Origin: Eretmocerus hayati
Lineage: Eukaryota; Arthropoda; Insecta; Hymenoptera; Aphelinidae
DNA length: 64,000 nucleotides
Direction: 5' to 3'
NCBI GenBank assembly: GCA_029851415.1
Contig: CM056742.1
Span: 90,324,748 to 90,388,747, forward strand
Shown: positions 11,630-22,513 of the stretch, piece by piece
How positions within the stretch are numbered: the stretch's first letter is position 1
Layout: every line of letters begins with the position of its first letter
Position numbers and translations under genes: made by a program
The notes under the pieces: generated by a model
The model's input: only the letters and a program-made list of their open reading frames with translations
The model's database searches: none
What the model was told of the DNA's origin: nothing

Positions 11630-12661
11630 GGAGATGTTCCCGCAAAAATTCCACACTCAGTGGACCGCAATTACTCTGGCCAAAGCTTTGACGCTGACTC
11701 CTGTTATAGACAATTTGACGATCCGGGAGCTCTTCTTCCAATAATTCACCAACTCACGTGGTGGTCTCAAATTCCCAAAACTATTGAAATAATGAACGAA
11801 GCGGTTTCTCTTCATGTATGCAACCCAGTGTGCATTACCCAGATTCACTATTGCCGCTTCGGTTTCCCACGCAGGTGGAGGGGGCAGTTCAGTTAGTGAA
11901 AATACACCTCTAAAGTGAGGTATGTTGTGAGCTAACCACAATAGTTGACTCCCCGACGTACCTTTCACTTTTTCTCCCCCCTCCCTTTCGTTTTTTTGAG
12001 ATTTTTTTTCCCTCAAACCACCACCATACTGGTTGCTGCAAGACGATGGACTCAATCGCAATCCCCGACCTTTGGCCTCTAATGCAAAATTATGCCTCCT
12101 CAATTCAGCCAATTGCTTCTTATCCATAAGCATGGTACAAATGGATTTTGCGACGTTTGCAGCACCCCCTGCTAATGAACCCAATGCTTCAAGTGCTGCT
12201 AAGGTGGTTAGAATTGTTGGTAAGAAACCTCCTCGTTTTGCCAGGGCAAGAGTGCGCATATTCACACCAGCAAGAGCCCTCCCTCCTCTCCCTATCCTCC
12301 TCCTTAGCACATTCTTACGCTTCTTCAGACCCATTCCAAATCGTCGCTTAGCACGCATGGTTGCTGCAACTGCTTTTGCAGCTAACCTCTCCAAGAAACC
12401 TCCTTTTTTTGCACGTTTTTCAGCCCCAAGCTGGAGGGCAAGATCAGCAACGTGTCGATCCTTAATATCTTTGCTTTTTGCATGAGCTATATCATGCTTC
12501 ATACAGTGGTTGTCGAGCTCGTTCCCACCCCTATCACCTCATGCGAGCCTCTTATGTAATTCAGTTCCTGGACCACAAAATTGATAGCCTGGAAGATGGA
12601 ATTCGAAAGGGAGGCTGTTGATGGTGGAATTAACAAGACCTGCTCCTCGTAATGAATGCAT
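11625..12661 (-). pseudogene. PLA2-like / basic core / adenain-type cysteine protease frame, broken
   Basis: The start ATG at 12661 opens with a PGYQFCGPGTEL segment, the calcium-loop motif of parvovirus-like phospholipase A2 domains in Polinton capsid proteins. The catalytic H-D pair follows in HDIAH (usually HDIAY). A TGA interrupts the frame near 12530, between these two motifs. A basic region and a Gly/Ala-rich hydrophobic segment (LGSLAGGAANVAKSI) follow. Without a stop, the frame then enters a cysteine protease: IPHFRGVF, catalytic His in HWVAY, HYFNSFG (usually YFDSFG). A frameshift near 11715 moves the last part to another frame, where QSNCG keeps the catalytic Gln and Cys. The stop is TAA at 11625. 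The protease would process capsid proteins. The fusion of the two usually separate genes may be real or due to a lost stop. Confidence 0.72.
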
Positions 12662-12697
12662 TGATAGCACATGATCTCCATGTCAAACATGGAATCC

Positions 12698-12760
12698 AAC
12701 TGAAGCATCACGGTATTGATGTGGGTATTTATACCCAATTTGAGTGATGATTGAGTCAGT
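12698..12760. promoter_or_regulatory. Bidirectional core promoter with a shared palindromic TATA
   Basis: GGGTATTTATACCC (12723-12736) is a perfect palindrome. Rightward, TATTTATA (12726-12733) is followed by TCAGTAG with the initiator A at 12758, 32 bp on, and the ATPase ATG at 12787. Leftward, TATAAATA (12733-12726) is followed by TCAGTT with the A at 12701, also 32 bp on, and the PLA2/protease ATG at 12661. On the right-hand transcript a short out-of-frame ATG at 12779 precedes the ATPase start. Confidence 0.7.
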
Positions 12761-12786
12761 AGTAGTGTGGAAAGACTCATGCAAAC

Positions 12787-13603
12787 ATGGAATTCATCAA
12801 ACAGCCCAACAACATTCACATAATCGATGTGGATGTTAACGCTCCTACACGGATCGTTAAACGTCATGGAAAGCTCTTACCCAATACCATTAGAGCTATC
12901 ATATGTGGACCATCCAACACCGGGAAAACCCAGCTCCTGATATCCCTTCTGGTCAGTCCCAATGGTCCTAATTTTAATAACATTTACGTATACTCAAAGT
13001 CTCTTGAACAACCCAAATTTCCTTGAGAGTGTTATGAAACCACTTGCTGCTGTGGGTATGAAGTATTTCACATATAGAGAGAAAAGTGATGTAGTGAAGC
13101 CCAGTGAAGCTTTGAAGAATAGTATTTTCATATTCGATGATGCTATCTTAGATAAGCAGAAAACGATTGAGGAATATTATAGTATGGGTAGACATAACCG
13201 ATTGGATTTATCTTATTCATGTCAATCGTATACTCACATTCCGAAACATCTAATCAGAGACCAGGCCAATTAAATCATTCTATTCAATCAGGATGAGGGA
13301 AACTTGAGGCACGTTTACAATAATTACGTTTGCGCAGATATGACGTTTGATCAGTTCAAACAACTATGTTCAACGTGTTGGAAAGATAACAGATACGGTT
13401 TTCTAACCGTCTCAAAAGATGATCCAATGTATCTGGGTCGTTACAGACGTAACCTAAATGAATTCATCATACTGAGATCAGGTCAGTCGTGTCTGAAACG
13501 TCATCATGGCAAGAGCAATGACAAGCAAGAAAGTAAAGAACGAGGTGAAACAGAAGGAGGAGGGGGATCAGGAAGAGACAAAAGAATGCACAAGAAAAAC
13601 TAA
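12787..13603 (+). pseudogene. A32/FtsK-like DNA-packaging ATPase, broken
   Basis: The frame starts at the ATG at 12787. Walker A is GPSNTGKT at about residues 41-48. A one-base loss near 13015 (in a run of T after CCCAAA) ends the first frame at 13026. The second frame continues with Walker B as SIFIFDDA (about 13126-13149) and a SYSCQSYTH segment, and is stopped by TAA at 13271-13273. It then reopens in the same frame with NYVCADMTFDQF and reaches 13603. The family pumps DNA into Polinton and NCLDV capsids. The true C-terminus may be nearer 13500, since the tail overlaps the next gene. It is divergently transcribed from the capsid gene block. Confidence 0.78.
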
Positions 13604-14311
13604 AGATTCAAATTCACAAGGCTAGTCAGGCAATTAGAGCAAAGCACTTGGCTCTGAGAGAGGGTAGAATGGAGGAGCAAATGGTTAATGAAGAGCATTT
13701 GAAACCTATTGTTGAACCTCTGGAAAAACTTTTGACTTTCAAAGAAGAGAGCGATGATGTTGGAACTAATGTCAAGAGAGAGAAATCATTCAACGATTCA
13801 GAGTTGACATTTGAAGCAGGTGAAGATTCTGATGATGACTATAATCAACGTGATGATGATGAGGATGATGATGAAAGATATGAGGATGCTGAAATTGAGG
13901 ATACCGAGGATCGAGATCGTTTATTAGATATACAAGAGGTACCCCGAAAGTCAAGTCATAATTTAGAAGAATTGAACATACCAGTGATTGAGAGGAATAA
14001 GAAGAGAATTCCGGAGTCACCCTACATCTTGCAAGAACCGAAAAAAAGTAAAAAAAAACACCAACAAGAGTTTGATGGGCTCCTTTCGCGAGCAAGCTCA
14101 CACTTCTGCTATGGAGGTGGATGAACCTGTTAGTCTTGATCAATCAATAAGAGAAACCATTAGACGTCCAGAACAGTGGGAAATATATCTTGACCTAACA
14201 GAGGGTAACCTCCCCGGCCTAACCACTCAGTATATCTCAGAATTCTTCAAAAATCACAAAGAAAATGATCACGTATATGGTCTGCGATTTTCCATTGGAG
14301 CAGATGGTAAG

Positions 14312-15049
14312 GAATATTGGCTTTTGTATACCGGGTCCCTGCCTTTCGGCTCAACCCCGGTTGCCCCCATGGGCGCGGGGCAGGGATACGCCCTGCCAGC
14401 GCGTTAGGTTGGAGGATGACCAACACCGAGCCAGGCTCGGTGATGGCTCAGTCCTCCGCCCCGACTACCGACTTTCGGGCACGGCTCCCAGCACAAGGCC
14501 GATGCCCACCCCTCGGTGGGGGGTTTTGAGACTCTTTTAGGCTTCCTGAGAGCCCAAAGAGTCCCTCGGGATGATGGATGAGTCTTACGGGCTCCCATTG
14601 TTATCGCCCGAGGGCGATCCCAATTTGAGTCCCTAGACTCACCCACTCCCGTGGTGCTGGATGGAGATGTGCGGTCTCCTCGCTTCGGACGGTGGTAACT
14701 GGGGCCGGAGGGTCGTCACACCCCAGGGATGAGGCGCCATGCCTCAACCCCCCTTGCAGTTTCGAAGTCAAAGCGCCGAGCACCAGTCTCGGAGCCGGTC
14801 TTCTCCCTACCGGCTTCGGGCCTAAGCCCGGGTATGGTGTCCCAGTAACTGGGGCCGGAGGGTCATCACACCCCAGGGATGAGGCGCCATGCCCCAACCC
14901 CCCTTGCAGTTTCGAAGTCAAAGCGCCGAGCACCAGTCTCAGAGCCGGTCTTCTCCCTACCGGCTTCGGGCCTAAGCCCGGGTACGGTGTCCCAGTAACT
15001 GGGGCCGGAGGGTCGTCACACCCCAGGACATGGTGTGCCCCTTGCGGTA
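14312..15049. mobile_element. 738-bp GC-rich retroposon-like insertion with a 16-bp target duplication
   Basis: tggagcagatggtaag occurs at 14296-14311 and 15050-15065, perfect over 16 bp, bracketing a GC-rich segment quite unlike the AT-rich gene around it. Target duplications of this length are typical of non-LTR retroposition. The insert holds a roughly 150-bp tandem repeat at its right side and no credible ORF. There is no poly(A) or poly(T) end, and no clear pol III A/B boxes. It could be a non-autonomous derivative of an R-type or other LINE, or an unusual SINE. Confidence 0.75.
14695..15029 (+). repeat. About 150-bp tandem repeats within the GC-rich insert
   Basis: gtaactggggccggagggtc begins units at about 14695, 14846 and 14996. 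Two full units and a start of a third are present, about 97 percent alike by eye. Each contains ctaccggcttcgggcctaag. Confidence 0.85.
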
Positions 15050-15685
15050 TGGAGCAGATGGTAAGAGTGATCTTGGAGTCGGAAGAAGTCCCCTAACCTT
15101 CGATAAACACATCGATAAGGTGTATTTAGACAAAATACCCGCTTTTCCCGCTAGTAGAGGGCTTTTTGAATTGATTCCCCAAAAGAAACCACACCACTTC
15201 ACCAACACAGATCTCACACACTACAAGAGATTTTCAGAAATCAGTCTTCTACATAGAATAGGTAATGATCCTAAAGGCAGACTCATCGGTTCAATATCAT
15301 GGAAATATAAACATATTGTGAAGATCTTGTGTGGTAAGAAACCACCACCACTGAATGAATCGTCGTCGTCGGGGAATTCCAATGATGAAATGTATGGAAA
15401 AGGATTGGTGAAAGGCAAATTGAAGCGGGTCATGGACGGTGACGTTATGACATTTCGTAATAACTCTAACCTAGATTACGTGTACTGGGATGACCCAAAC
15501 GAACTGGTAGAAAGGCTCGATTTGTTAATGAGGTCATCATACATAGGAAACTCAGGTCTCGAGAACGAAATAAATAGTATACTTGAAGAGTTGCGTGCGG
15601 GAGGGTACATTGTATAGGAGGTGTTGCACTCCAAGACCACGATCATTCAGAAGTCGCAGAGCATAAAACCATTGAGTAGAAAACG

Positions 15686-17135
15686 ATGGAGTCGCTTCAG
15701 AAAAAACTCAAATCTGTGGGTGTGAACAATGGAGGAACAGCTTCAGCAAGCAGTCCATCTTCTCATCCTGTTGAAGATTCTTAAGCTGGAAATCTATCTG
15801 ATAGTGAAAAGAGAGTATTGCATGAGAAAACAGTCAGCAGTTCAGGGAGTAGTGTTGGAGGAGAAAGTGATGGAGTTGAATCAGGAACCAACATCAAAAA
15901 AACTGAAGAAAAGGAACGAATGTCTGTTGCTGTAAAAAGCGGTATGTACAGATTAGCATTTTTTTCTCTCTCCAATCATATTGTTGATGTTTGAATGAAT
16001 AAAAAAAAAAAAAATTTTTCTCTTCTTCTATACAGATGGACCTAGTGAGACAGCAGTTACTAGTGTCTTCCGCAACATGTTGAGAACCACTGCAATTGAT
16101 GAGCAGCAACAGCAAGTGTTACTTCAAACTTTTAGGAAAAATTATGTGCGAGTTGATGCAAATCCAGACCTAAGTTTCAAAGAGAAGATTACATTTGTGC
16201 TTGATGCGGTTGCAAGCAAGATGACTGAAAAATTACCTGGGAAAGAAGAGGAATTGGTTAGCACTTTCACTAAACTCTTTGACATTCCATTTGGTGAAAT
16301 GAATTCAAAATTCAAAGAGAATGCGAAACTCTATGGAAATCTTGTAAACGAAGTAAAAGTTGTGAAATGTAATTTGGAATTGCATACTAGTTATGTTCAT
16401 TTGAGGATCAATAGATATGGAGATGTGCAGAAAGCTATTCTAACTGAGCTGGGTGAACTACGTCGAGATTTTGCTAGGTTAGTTAGAGAACATCATGAGT
16501 TACTTGATGAAGTGATGAAACTCCGAGCTGATGTTGTGCTTTACAAGAGCGTGGCGAATGAATTAGCTAAAATGTTAGCGAATCATGGTGAGATCTCAGA
16601 AGCAAAAATTGTCGCTCTTGAGAAGTCAGTTGATCAACGTCTTCGGGTGAATGATGAACTTATTAAGGAAAATCAGGATTCCAAAACTGAATTGACACGT
16701 TCGTGTCAATTCGTGAAGGATGAATAGAAGAAACGTGATGAGATCCATGATCACATTCAGAGAGAGCAGAGTGTTATGAAACCGCGAGTCTTGGATTTGG
16801 AGAAACGAGTTCTTGACAATGCTGCTGTTAATGATACTGCTTTGGTTGATACACGCTCCTATATTGACGAACTCCACCAACAAATCATTCGTCAGAATGA
16901 TCGTTTGACAACCTTTAGATCAAAACTGGATGATGAGGATGATGATCAACAAGACGTTATTGAAAGAATGGAGTTAAGGATGAATTAATTCAACAGAGAC
17001 GTTCAAACAATCGATGCTAAAGTTGCTCATGAGCCTGAGAATAATCAGAGGATCTTGTCAAGAGTTGAGGATAATAGCAGAACTCTAAACCATCTCGCCG
17101 AACAAATGCGTCGACTGCTTGAAAGATCTTTATAA
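15686..17135 (+). pseudogene. Spliced coiled-coil protein of the Polinton-like element, three in-frame stops
   Basis: Exon 1 runs 15686-15941 from an ATG (MESLQKKLKSVGVNN). It carries an in-frame TAA near 15779. Exon 2 starts at 16036 and stays in phase. It encodes a Leu/Lys/Glu-rich, heptad-like protein (ELGELRRDFARLVREHHELL; MKPRVLDLEKRVLDN) broken by TAG at 16725-16727 and TAA at 16986-16988, ending at TAA 17133-17135. Long coiled coils fit a fibre- or tail-like virion part, but this is inference and I do not recognise the family. A poly(A) signal overlaps the stop. The upstream gene ends in GTATAG (15612-15617), a possible weak TATA for this one. Confidence 0.6.
15942..16035 (+). other. 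Intron, 94 bp, in the coiled-coil gene
   Basis: Donor GTATGT at 15942, pyrimidine-rich acceptor ending CTTCTATACAG at 16035. Splicing joins ...AGC G and AT GGA in phase, and both flanking frames are otherwise open. Confidence 0.75.
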
Positions 17136-17139
17136 TAAA
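17134..17139 (+). terminator. Poly(A) signal overlapping the coiled-coil stop codon
   Basis: AATAAA shares two bases with the TAA stop at 17133-17135. Confidence 0.55.
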
Positions 17140-17526
17140 CTATAAGCTATAATCAATCCATTTCTTCTTCTTTCTGTTTTGGTCAACCGTGTAAGCCTTC
17201 TAAATTGTAATCATACAATCAGTTAATATTCCAATTTGCATCTAGCAATGTGAGTTCAATGATTCTATAAATTTTATATTCTTTCTGCTTCAATCATAAA
17301 TGTATACAATTTCAATCAATTTGAATTGTAAAAATAATTGTTAAGATGTAAAACCTTTCCATATTCTTTTTTTCTTCTTTTATTATCAATGTATTCAATT
17401 TCAATCATTTTTCGAATTATAAGAATTTTTAACGTGTAATTAATAACGAAATAAAAGCATTAAATTTCTTTTGAAAACAATAGTTATTCCTTTATTTGAC
17501 ATCATTATCATACATACATATTCATG
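17140..17526. other. AT-rich intergenic stretch between convergent genes
   Basis: No gene seen. It lies between the 3' ends of the coiled-coil gene (+) and the DNA polymerase gene (-), each with its own poly(A) signal. Confidence 0.6.
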
Positions 17527-17532
17527 TTTATT
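17527..17532 (-). terminator. Poly(A) signal overlapping the polymerase stop codon
   Basis: Minus-strand AATAAA (17532-17527) overlaps the TAA stop at 17533-17531. Confidence 0.55.
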
Positions 17533-18774
17533 ACATATTCTTCCCCACAAGTCTATAATCACCATATGCAAGAGTCTCTATACCGTCTTCTAGACAAACT
17601 CTCTTATCATCAAAAGGACTTATGAAAACTTTTTTCACCTTAACCGAGAAGACAATGTGATTGAAACTTCTAATACTTCTTTGTTCACCCGATAAAATTT
17701 CTTGATTAAGTAAACAATTCTTGTAGTCGTGGGAAGTGATTCGATTTTTTATTTGCACTCGACTCACACCTTTTGCACATTCTTTCTCTAGAGTGCCTGC
17801 CTCTGTTTGGAGCAAGAGACTATATGATTTTGGTCTTAAAAAAACAGCCTCTCTAATGATGGATGTGGGACATTCATCTGACATAATTCCTGGAACTTTT
17901 TCATTCAAATTGATCGGAATGTTATATTTATTGTGCGGTGGATATACTGAGGTGTCAAAGTGTGAATGACAGTCTCTTTTAATCATATTTTCATAGGAAT
18001 CAAAAGAAAAAATGTATAATAGTCCATCGGTGTCTACGTATAACAACTTACTCTGATCACCCGGGAAGTTCTTCATTACATAGTTATAGTGAAAATTATA
18101 TAGTGTGATTTTTGATAGGTCTAAAATAGAAAAACCAACGTATACCGATTTACCGATTTCTATTCGAGTTTTCGCCATTTCCACAGATGAGATTGTCACT
18201 AAAGATACTCATACGCTTAAAGCGGTCTGAGGCTGCAAGTGCTGAAGCACTATGACATCCGTCCCACTTACTAATTAGTTTAACGTCAACACGTTTCCTC
18301 ATATTTTCAATACAATTTCCGAAGATGCTGTTATTCATCATCTTGTATAGGTTCTTATCAAAGTCACTGGTAGACACCTGTCTAAAACGAGTGTTCAAAT
18401 TGATGTAAGGCGCTAGCCAGGCACTCTGTTCAAATTCCAGGATTCTTGAAATTTTGGTCAGTATTAAACCATTTGCTAAACACTGCTCTAGATAGCTATA
18501 ATGAATCATATAATCTTTTTTGTTATATAACGTTGTCATTAACTTATAATTTTTATGTGTGGCACCAGGGGTAATCATCTTCTCAGGTGCAAATGGTAAA
18601 TCAAAATGATATTCATGAATACTCGCTGGATATTCTAAATCAACTATGAGTATGTAGCCAACGTTTGAATCATCAGGGATTTTCTTTACGCCAAAATTTA
18701 GGTCTTGAACCCATTCAAAATTCTTTACTGGTTGCGGCTGTTGCATTGCAAAGCCATATAAATTGTTGACGTCA

Positions 18775-20822
18775 AAATAACCAATAAATTTCTGCTCCTT
18801 GGAGCTATCAGAATCAGTCATGTATTGATTATTTGATTCTGCGTAGTGTCTAACAGCACAACATATACCATCTCTTACACCTTGTTCTAAGAATAGCAAA
18901 GTCGTTGGACATTTTATGATTTCTAATTCAATTCGAGTGTGTGATAACATACACTCCCAGGTGAAGCCTGGGAGTGTGAAGAAATGAGCAGGGTCTAGTC
19001 TATAACTCTTCATAGAACTTGAACGAAAATTCTGAAAAATATCAGCAAGCAGTAGAATATCGCATTTCATGTAGAGCAGAGCATACTCGCCCAAGTTTTT
19101 GATGTCAAACAAGTTCCACACTTATTTACCATGGTCGTAATCAGATTCAGAGATCGAAGTCTCTGTTAATATATTATAAAATCCATCTCTAGATGGTATC
19201 TGTGTTTCACCAAGTTTCTCCATACTATTAACATGGTCATATGGAAAACTGCCTTTACGAGTCAACGAATTGGAAATATCTGCTTGATCCAGCCCCGTTC
19301 GCTGTGCGATTGATTGAATTTGCTCTCCGAATTGCGAGTAGAGAATAGTTTTCTGGTTATTTGGTAAGAGGCTAGCAAGGTTATCCAGACCTGCGTTCAG
19401 AAATTTTAGGGAATCAATGAAACTGAGCTGTATCCGTGAGTTTTTTATATATTTCGTGAAGGAGATATAATTTTCAGTATCTTGAGGGATTATAGATATC
19501 TCACCCTCGATTGCATTCGCTATGTCAGTAATGATGAAATGTGCATCATACCTGTTGAATGAAAGAAAAAAGGAATGATTGACTGTATTCATGGTGTGTT
19601 GAAGGAATTCAAATAGTTGAAACTCACCGAGAAAGGTTGTGGTATATAATTGGAATAATGAATGATTTGCAATATGCTAGATTACATGATCGATGTGCTA
19701 AAGATCTTGGTCTGCCTGTGTGGTGGTCGTGGTCAATTACAGGAACGTCTTCTGAACCAAACTCCTCCTCACATATATGACATGCTGTAACTCGTTGAGG
19801 GCGTAACCAATAAAGTTCTGCTCCTTGGAGCTATCAAAATCAGGCATGTATTGATTATTTGATTCTGCGTAGTGTCTAACAGCACAACATATACCACCTC
19901 TTACACCTTGTTCTAAGAATAGCAACATTGTTGGATATTTTATGATTTCTAATTCAATTTGAGTGTGTAATAACATACACTCCCAGGTGAAGCCCGGGAG
20001 TGTGAAGAGATGAGCAGGGTCTAGTCTATAACTCTTCATAGAACTTGAACGAAAATTCTGAAAAATATCAGCAAGCAGTAGGATATCGCATTTCATGTAG
20101 AGCAGAGCATACTTGCCCAAGTTCTTGATCTCAAACATGTTCCACACTTGTTCAACATGGTCGTAATCAGATTCAGAGATGGAAGTCTCTGTTAATATAT
20201 CATAAAATCTATCTCTAGATGGTATCTGTGTTTTACGAAGTTTCTCCATACTATCAACATGGTCATATGGGAAACTGCCTTTACGAGTCAACAAATTGGA
20301 AATCTCTGCTTGATTCAGCCCCGTTTGCTGTGCGATCGATTGAATTTGCTCTCCGAATCGCGATGGAGAATAGTTTTCTGGTTATTTGGTGAGAGGCTAG
20401 CAAGGTTATCCAGACCTGCGTTCAGAAATTTTAGGGAATCAATGAAACGGAGCTATATCCATGAGTTTTTTATATATTTCGTGAAGGAGATATAATTTTC
20501 AGTATCTTGAGGGATTATGGATATCTCACCCTCGATTGCATTCGCTATGTCAGTAATGATGAAATGTGCATCATACCCGTTGAATGAAAAAAAAGGAATG
20601 ATTGACTGTATTCATGATGTGTTGAAGGAATTCAAATAGTTGAAACTCACCGAGAAAGGTTGTGATATATAATTGGATAATGAATGATTTGCGATATGCT
20701 AGATTACATGATCGATGTGCTAAAGATCTTGGTCTGCCTGTGTGGTGGTCGTGGTCAATTACAGGAACGTCTCCTGAACCAAACTCCTTCTCACATATAT
20801 GACATGCTGTAACTCGTTGAAG
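18775..20822 (-). repeat. Tandem duplication of about 1.02 kb inside the polymerase gene
   Basis: Copy A (about 18775-19797) and copy B (about 19800-20822) align at a constant offset of 1023-1026 bp and differ at a few percent of sites. Examples of paired words: gttgaaggaattcaaatag at 19598 and 20621, and ctgctccttggagctatca at 18791 and 19818. The join near 19797 fuses the end of one copy to the zinc-finger part of the other out of frame. So the duplication is post-functional and not a protein innovation. Confidence 0.9.
19552..19627 (-). other. Intron, 76 bp, in polymerase copy A
   Basis: Minus-strand donor GTGAGTTTC (from 19627), acceptor TTTCATTCAACAG (to 19552). Splicing joins YHNLS and RYDAHF, a junction that reads as the usual pPolB sequence. 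In copy B the donor (20650) is kept but the acceptor AG has become GG (near 20577). Confidence 0.8.
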
Positions 20823-20873
20823 GCGCATTTGTTCCTCATCAGTCAAATTGAGTGGAATGGGGTTTGACAACTC

Positions 20874-20950
20874 CTGGAAAATACACATGGGAATGTAAAT
20901 TCAAATAGAACCATGAGAAATATTCAAGTTTTTTTATCTTTATTACTCAC
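20874..20950 (-). other. Intron, 77 bp, in the polymerase gene
   Basis: Minus-strand donor GTGAGTAAT (from 20950), acceptor GTGTATTTTCCAG (to 20874). Splicing joins EKIAQEVEQ and ELSNPIPLN in phase 0. Without it the frame hits a stop within a few codons. Confidence 0.82.
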
Positions 20951-22513
20951 CTGTTCCACTTCTTGTGCAATTTTTTCAAGTTCCAGGGCAAACCATCCCG
21001 AAACATCAGTTCCTACGTGATGAGCGTACACAGACTTCTCAGATTCATATTTATTCAAATGAAAATATCCTATGGAGAACGGAATATGCCTTTGATAGGC
21101 ATTTCGAGCCAATTTGACGTTGGCTAACTTATTTACATTAATATCATTTGAATTTTCGAAATACTCTGAATCCGTTTTCATTAAATAAGATCCAAAATCT
21201 GAATAAATCACACAAGGAATTTCTAACATCTTATGATAATTAGTAAATTCCACAACATCTTCCCTTGGGAAAGTGACAACAGACTGATCTCTAGTTTTTA
21301 AACATAATCCTTTTTCTCATCCGTGTAGAAATAATGAAGACATTTTTGACATATGAAAAGACGATTTCTAATGGTTGGTGCCAACAATTTAGATAAGTCC
21401 TTAATATATAGATAGTGATTATCAAGTAGGAGCAAATCAATATGATTCGTTTGCTTAGCTTTTGTTATATACAGAGGATACAAATTCTTTTCAGAGTGGT
21501 CGACTCCATACACATTTACACTGTGACCCTTGTTCTGCTTCTCAAATTTTGGAATGGATTTAATCTCAACTGGGAGGCTCATCTTCGAGAGATTGAAATG
21601 TAAATCAGGATCTAGATATGCGTTTTTCAAATGTTCATTTTTTTTAAACTGTTATCAATGAGGCAATAAGGGCATACTTGAAACAGTCTTCAGAATCAGT
21701 TTGGATGTTGATAACAGCACCCCGCTGGAGAATCCATTTGGGTACATGTGCTGCTGACGATCCATGTATAGGATTATGCTTAATTATATTAATTTTTGAA
21801 TTTAAAATTCCAGAGAGGGTCCAACCACTACCCTCACCTTCATGTTCAGATATTTGATTGATAATATCTTGGGAAGAAGTGGTATACCACTTTCTCACAT
21901 TATCAGATGAAGCCAAACTCTTATAATGAGTTTGGGAAAATTTGATATCTGATAAAGAATCAAGCAGCTCAAATTGAGCTGCTAATATTAAATTGACTTT
22001 GATGTTCTTCAGTTGTTTCCTTGTTAATCTAATAAATTCCAAGACTTTCAATTCTGCAGCTCTCAAGAATTCATGAATATTCTTATAACTAATATTTGCT
22101 ACCATTCCAGTTCGAACACGTTTCTGGAACGCACTTTGGCTTTCCAAAAATTTTAATTTATCTAAATCATTCTTCTGACGTTTTGAATATCTTAGAGATA
22201 ATGTCTCCCTGCAAGACTGACATCTATCTGAATAATTCTCTATTCTCACTCTGATTCCAGTGGACTTCACATTCAATTCAGGAGAATGTAAATAATTCAG
22301 AATCATGGTTTCTAATTTTCCAAAATTCCTCACAAGTCTTGGATATCGTGATGGGTTTTCAAGATTTTTTCTCTTAAGATAATTGAATCGTGCTATGAGA
22401 GCTTCATAATTTCATTTTATCATATCTACTAAATTCATCGTTTTGCGATTCTTATACATTTCTGAATCAAACATCTTAGGATCATATATCTTAGGATTGT
22501 ATATATGAGACAT

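Larger units (their letters stand above)
13506..15617 (+). pseudogene. Polinton accessory structural-type protein (PW-like), split by an insertion
   Basis: A first in-frame segment can start at the ATG at 13506; a frameshift near 13600 leads to IHKASQAIRAKHLAL and KPIVEPLEKLL, which I recognise from a Polinton protein of unknown role, often labelled PW. A long acidic stretch (DDDEDDDE, near 13855) follows. A second frameshift near 14085 leads to RRPEQWEIYLDLTEG. At 14312 the gene is interrupted by a 738-bp insert, and at 15066 it resumes in frame after a repeated GADGK codon block. The C-terminus (YVYWDDPNELVERL, then ILEELRAGG) is the best conserved part of the family. The stop is TAG at 15615-15617. 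Function unknown. Confidence 0.7.
17531..22513 (-). pseudogene. polB: Protein-primed family B DNA polymerase, spliced, broken, with an internal duplication
   Basis: The start ATG is at 22513 (MSHIYNPKIYDPKMF), followed by an in-frame TGA near 22415. The N-terminal region reaches 21644, after which two frameshifts (near 21640 and 21290) and intron 1 follow. Motifs in order: zinc-finger-like FICQKCLHYF; Exo I as IYSDFGSYL (DFE expected); HNH-like CHICEKEF..DHDHHTG..SCNLAY; the exonuclease core (SFTKYIKNSRIQLSFIDSL); FPYDHVNSMEKL; polymerase motif A YFDVNNLYGFAM; motif B KMMNNSIFGN; a frameshift near 18185; and motif C YVDTDGLLY (DTDS expected). A 1.02-kb block in the middle is duplicated, and the left copy also has TAA where the other has CAA (near 19122). 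This family replicates Polintons by protein priming. The gene is dead, but its features are unambiguous. Confidence 0.88.

Noticed and set aside
12033..12485. 150-codon plus-strand frame
   Set aside because: Antisense shadow of the basic core region of the PLA2/protease gene.
12499..12867. 122-codon minus-strand frame overlapping the divergent promoter
   Set aside because: The PLA2 motif lies in a different frame of the same strand starting at 12661. This frame crosses the TATA and has no motif.
13790..14143. 117-codon minus-strand frame rich in His
   Set aside because: Antisense of the acidic Asp/Glu stretch of the PW-like gene.
14404..15217. Several frames over 80 codons across the GC-rich insert
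   Set aside because: They come from the 150-bp repeat and high GC, and some run across the insertion edge into the interrupted gene.
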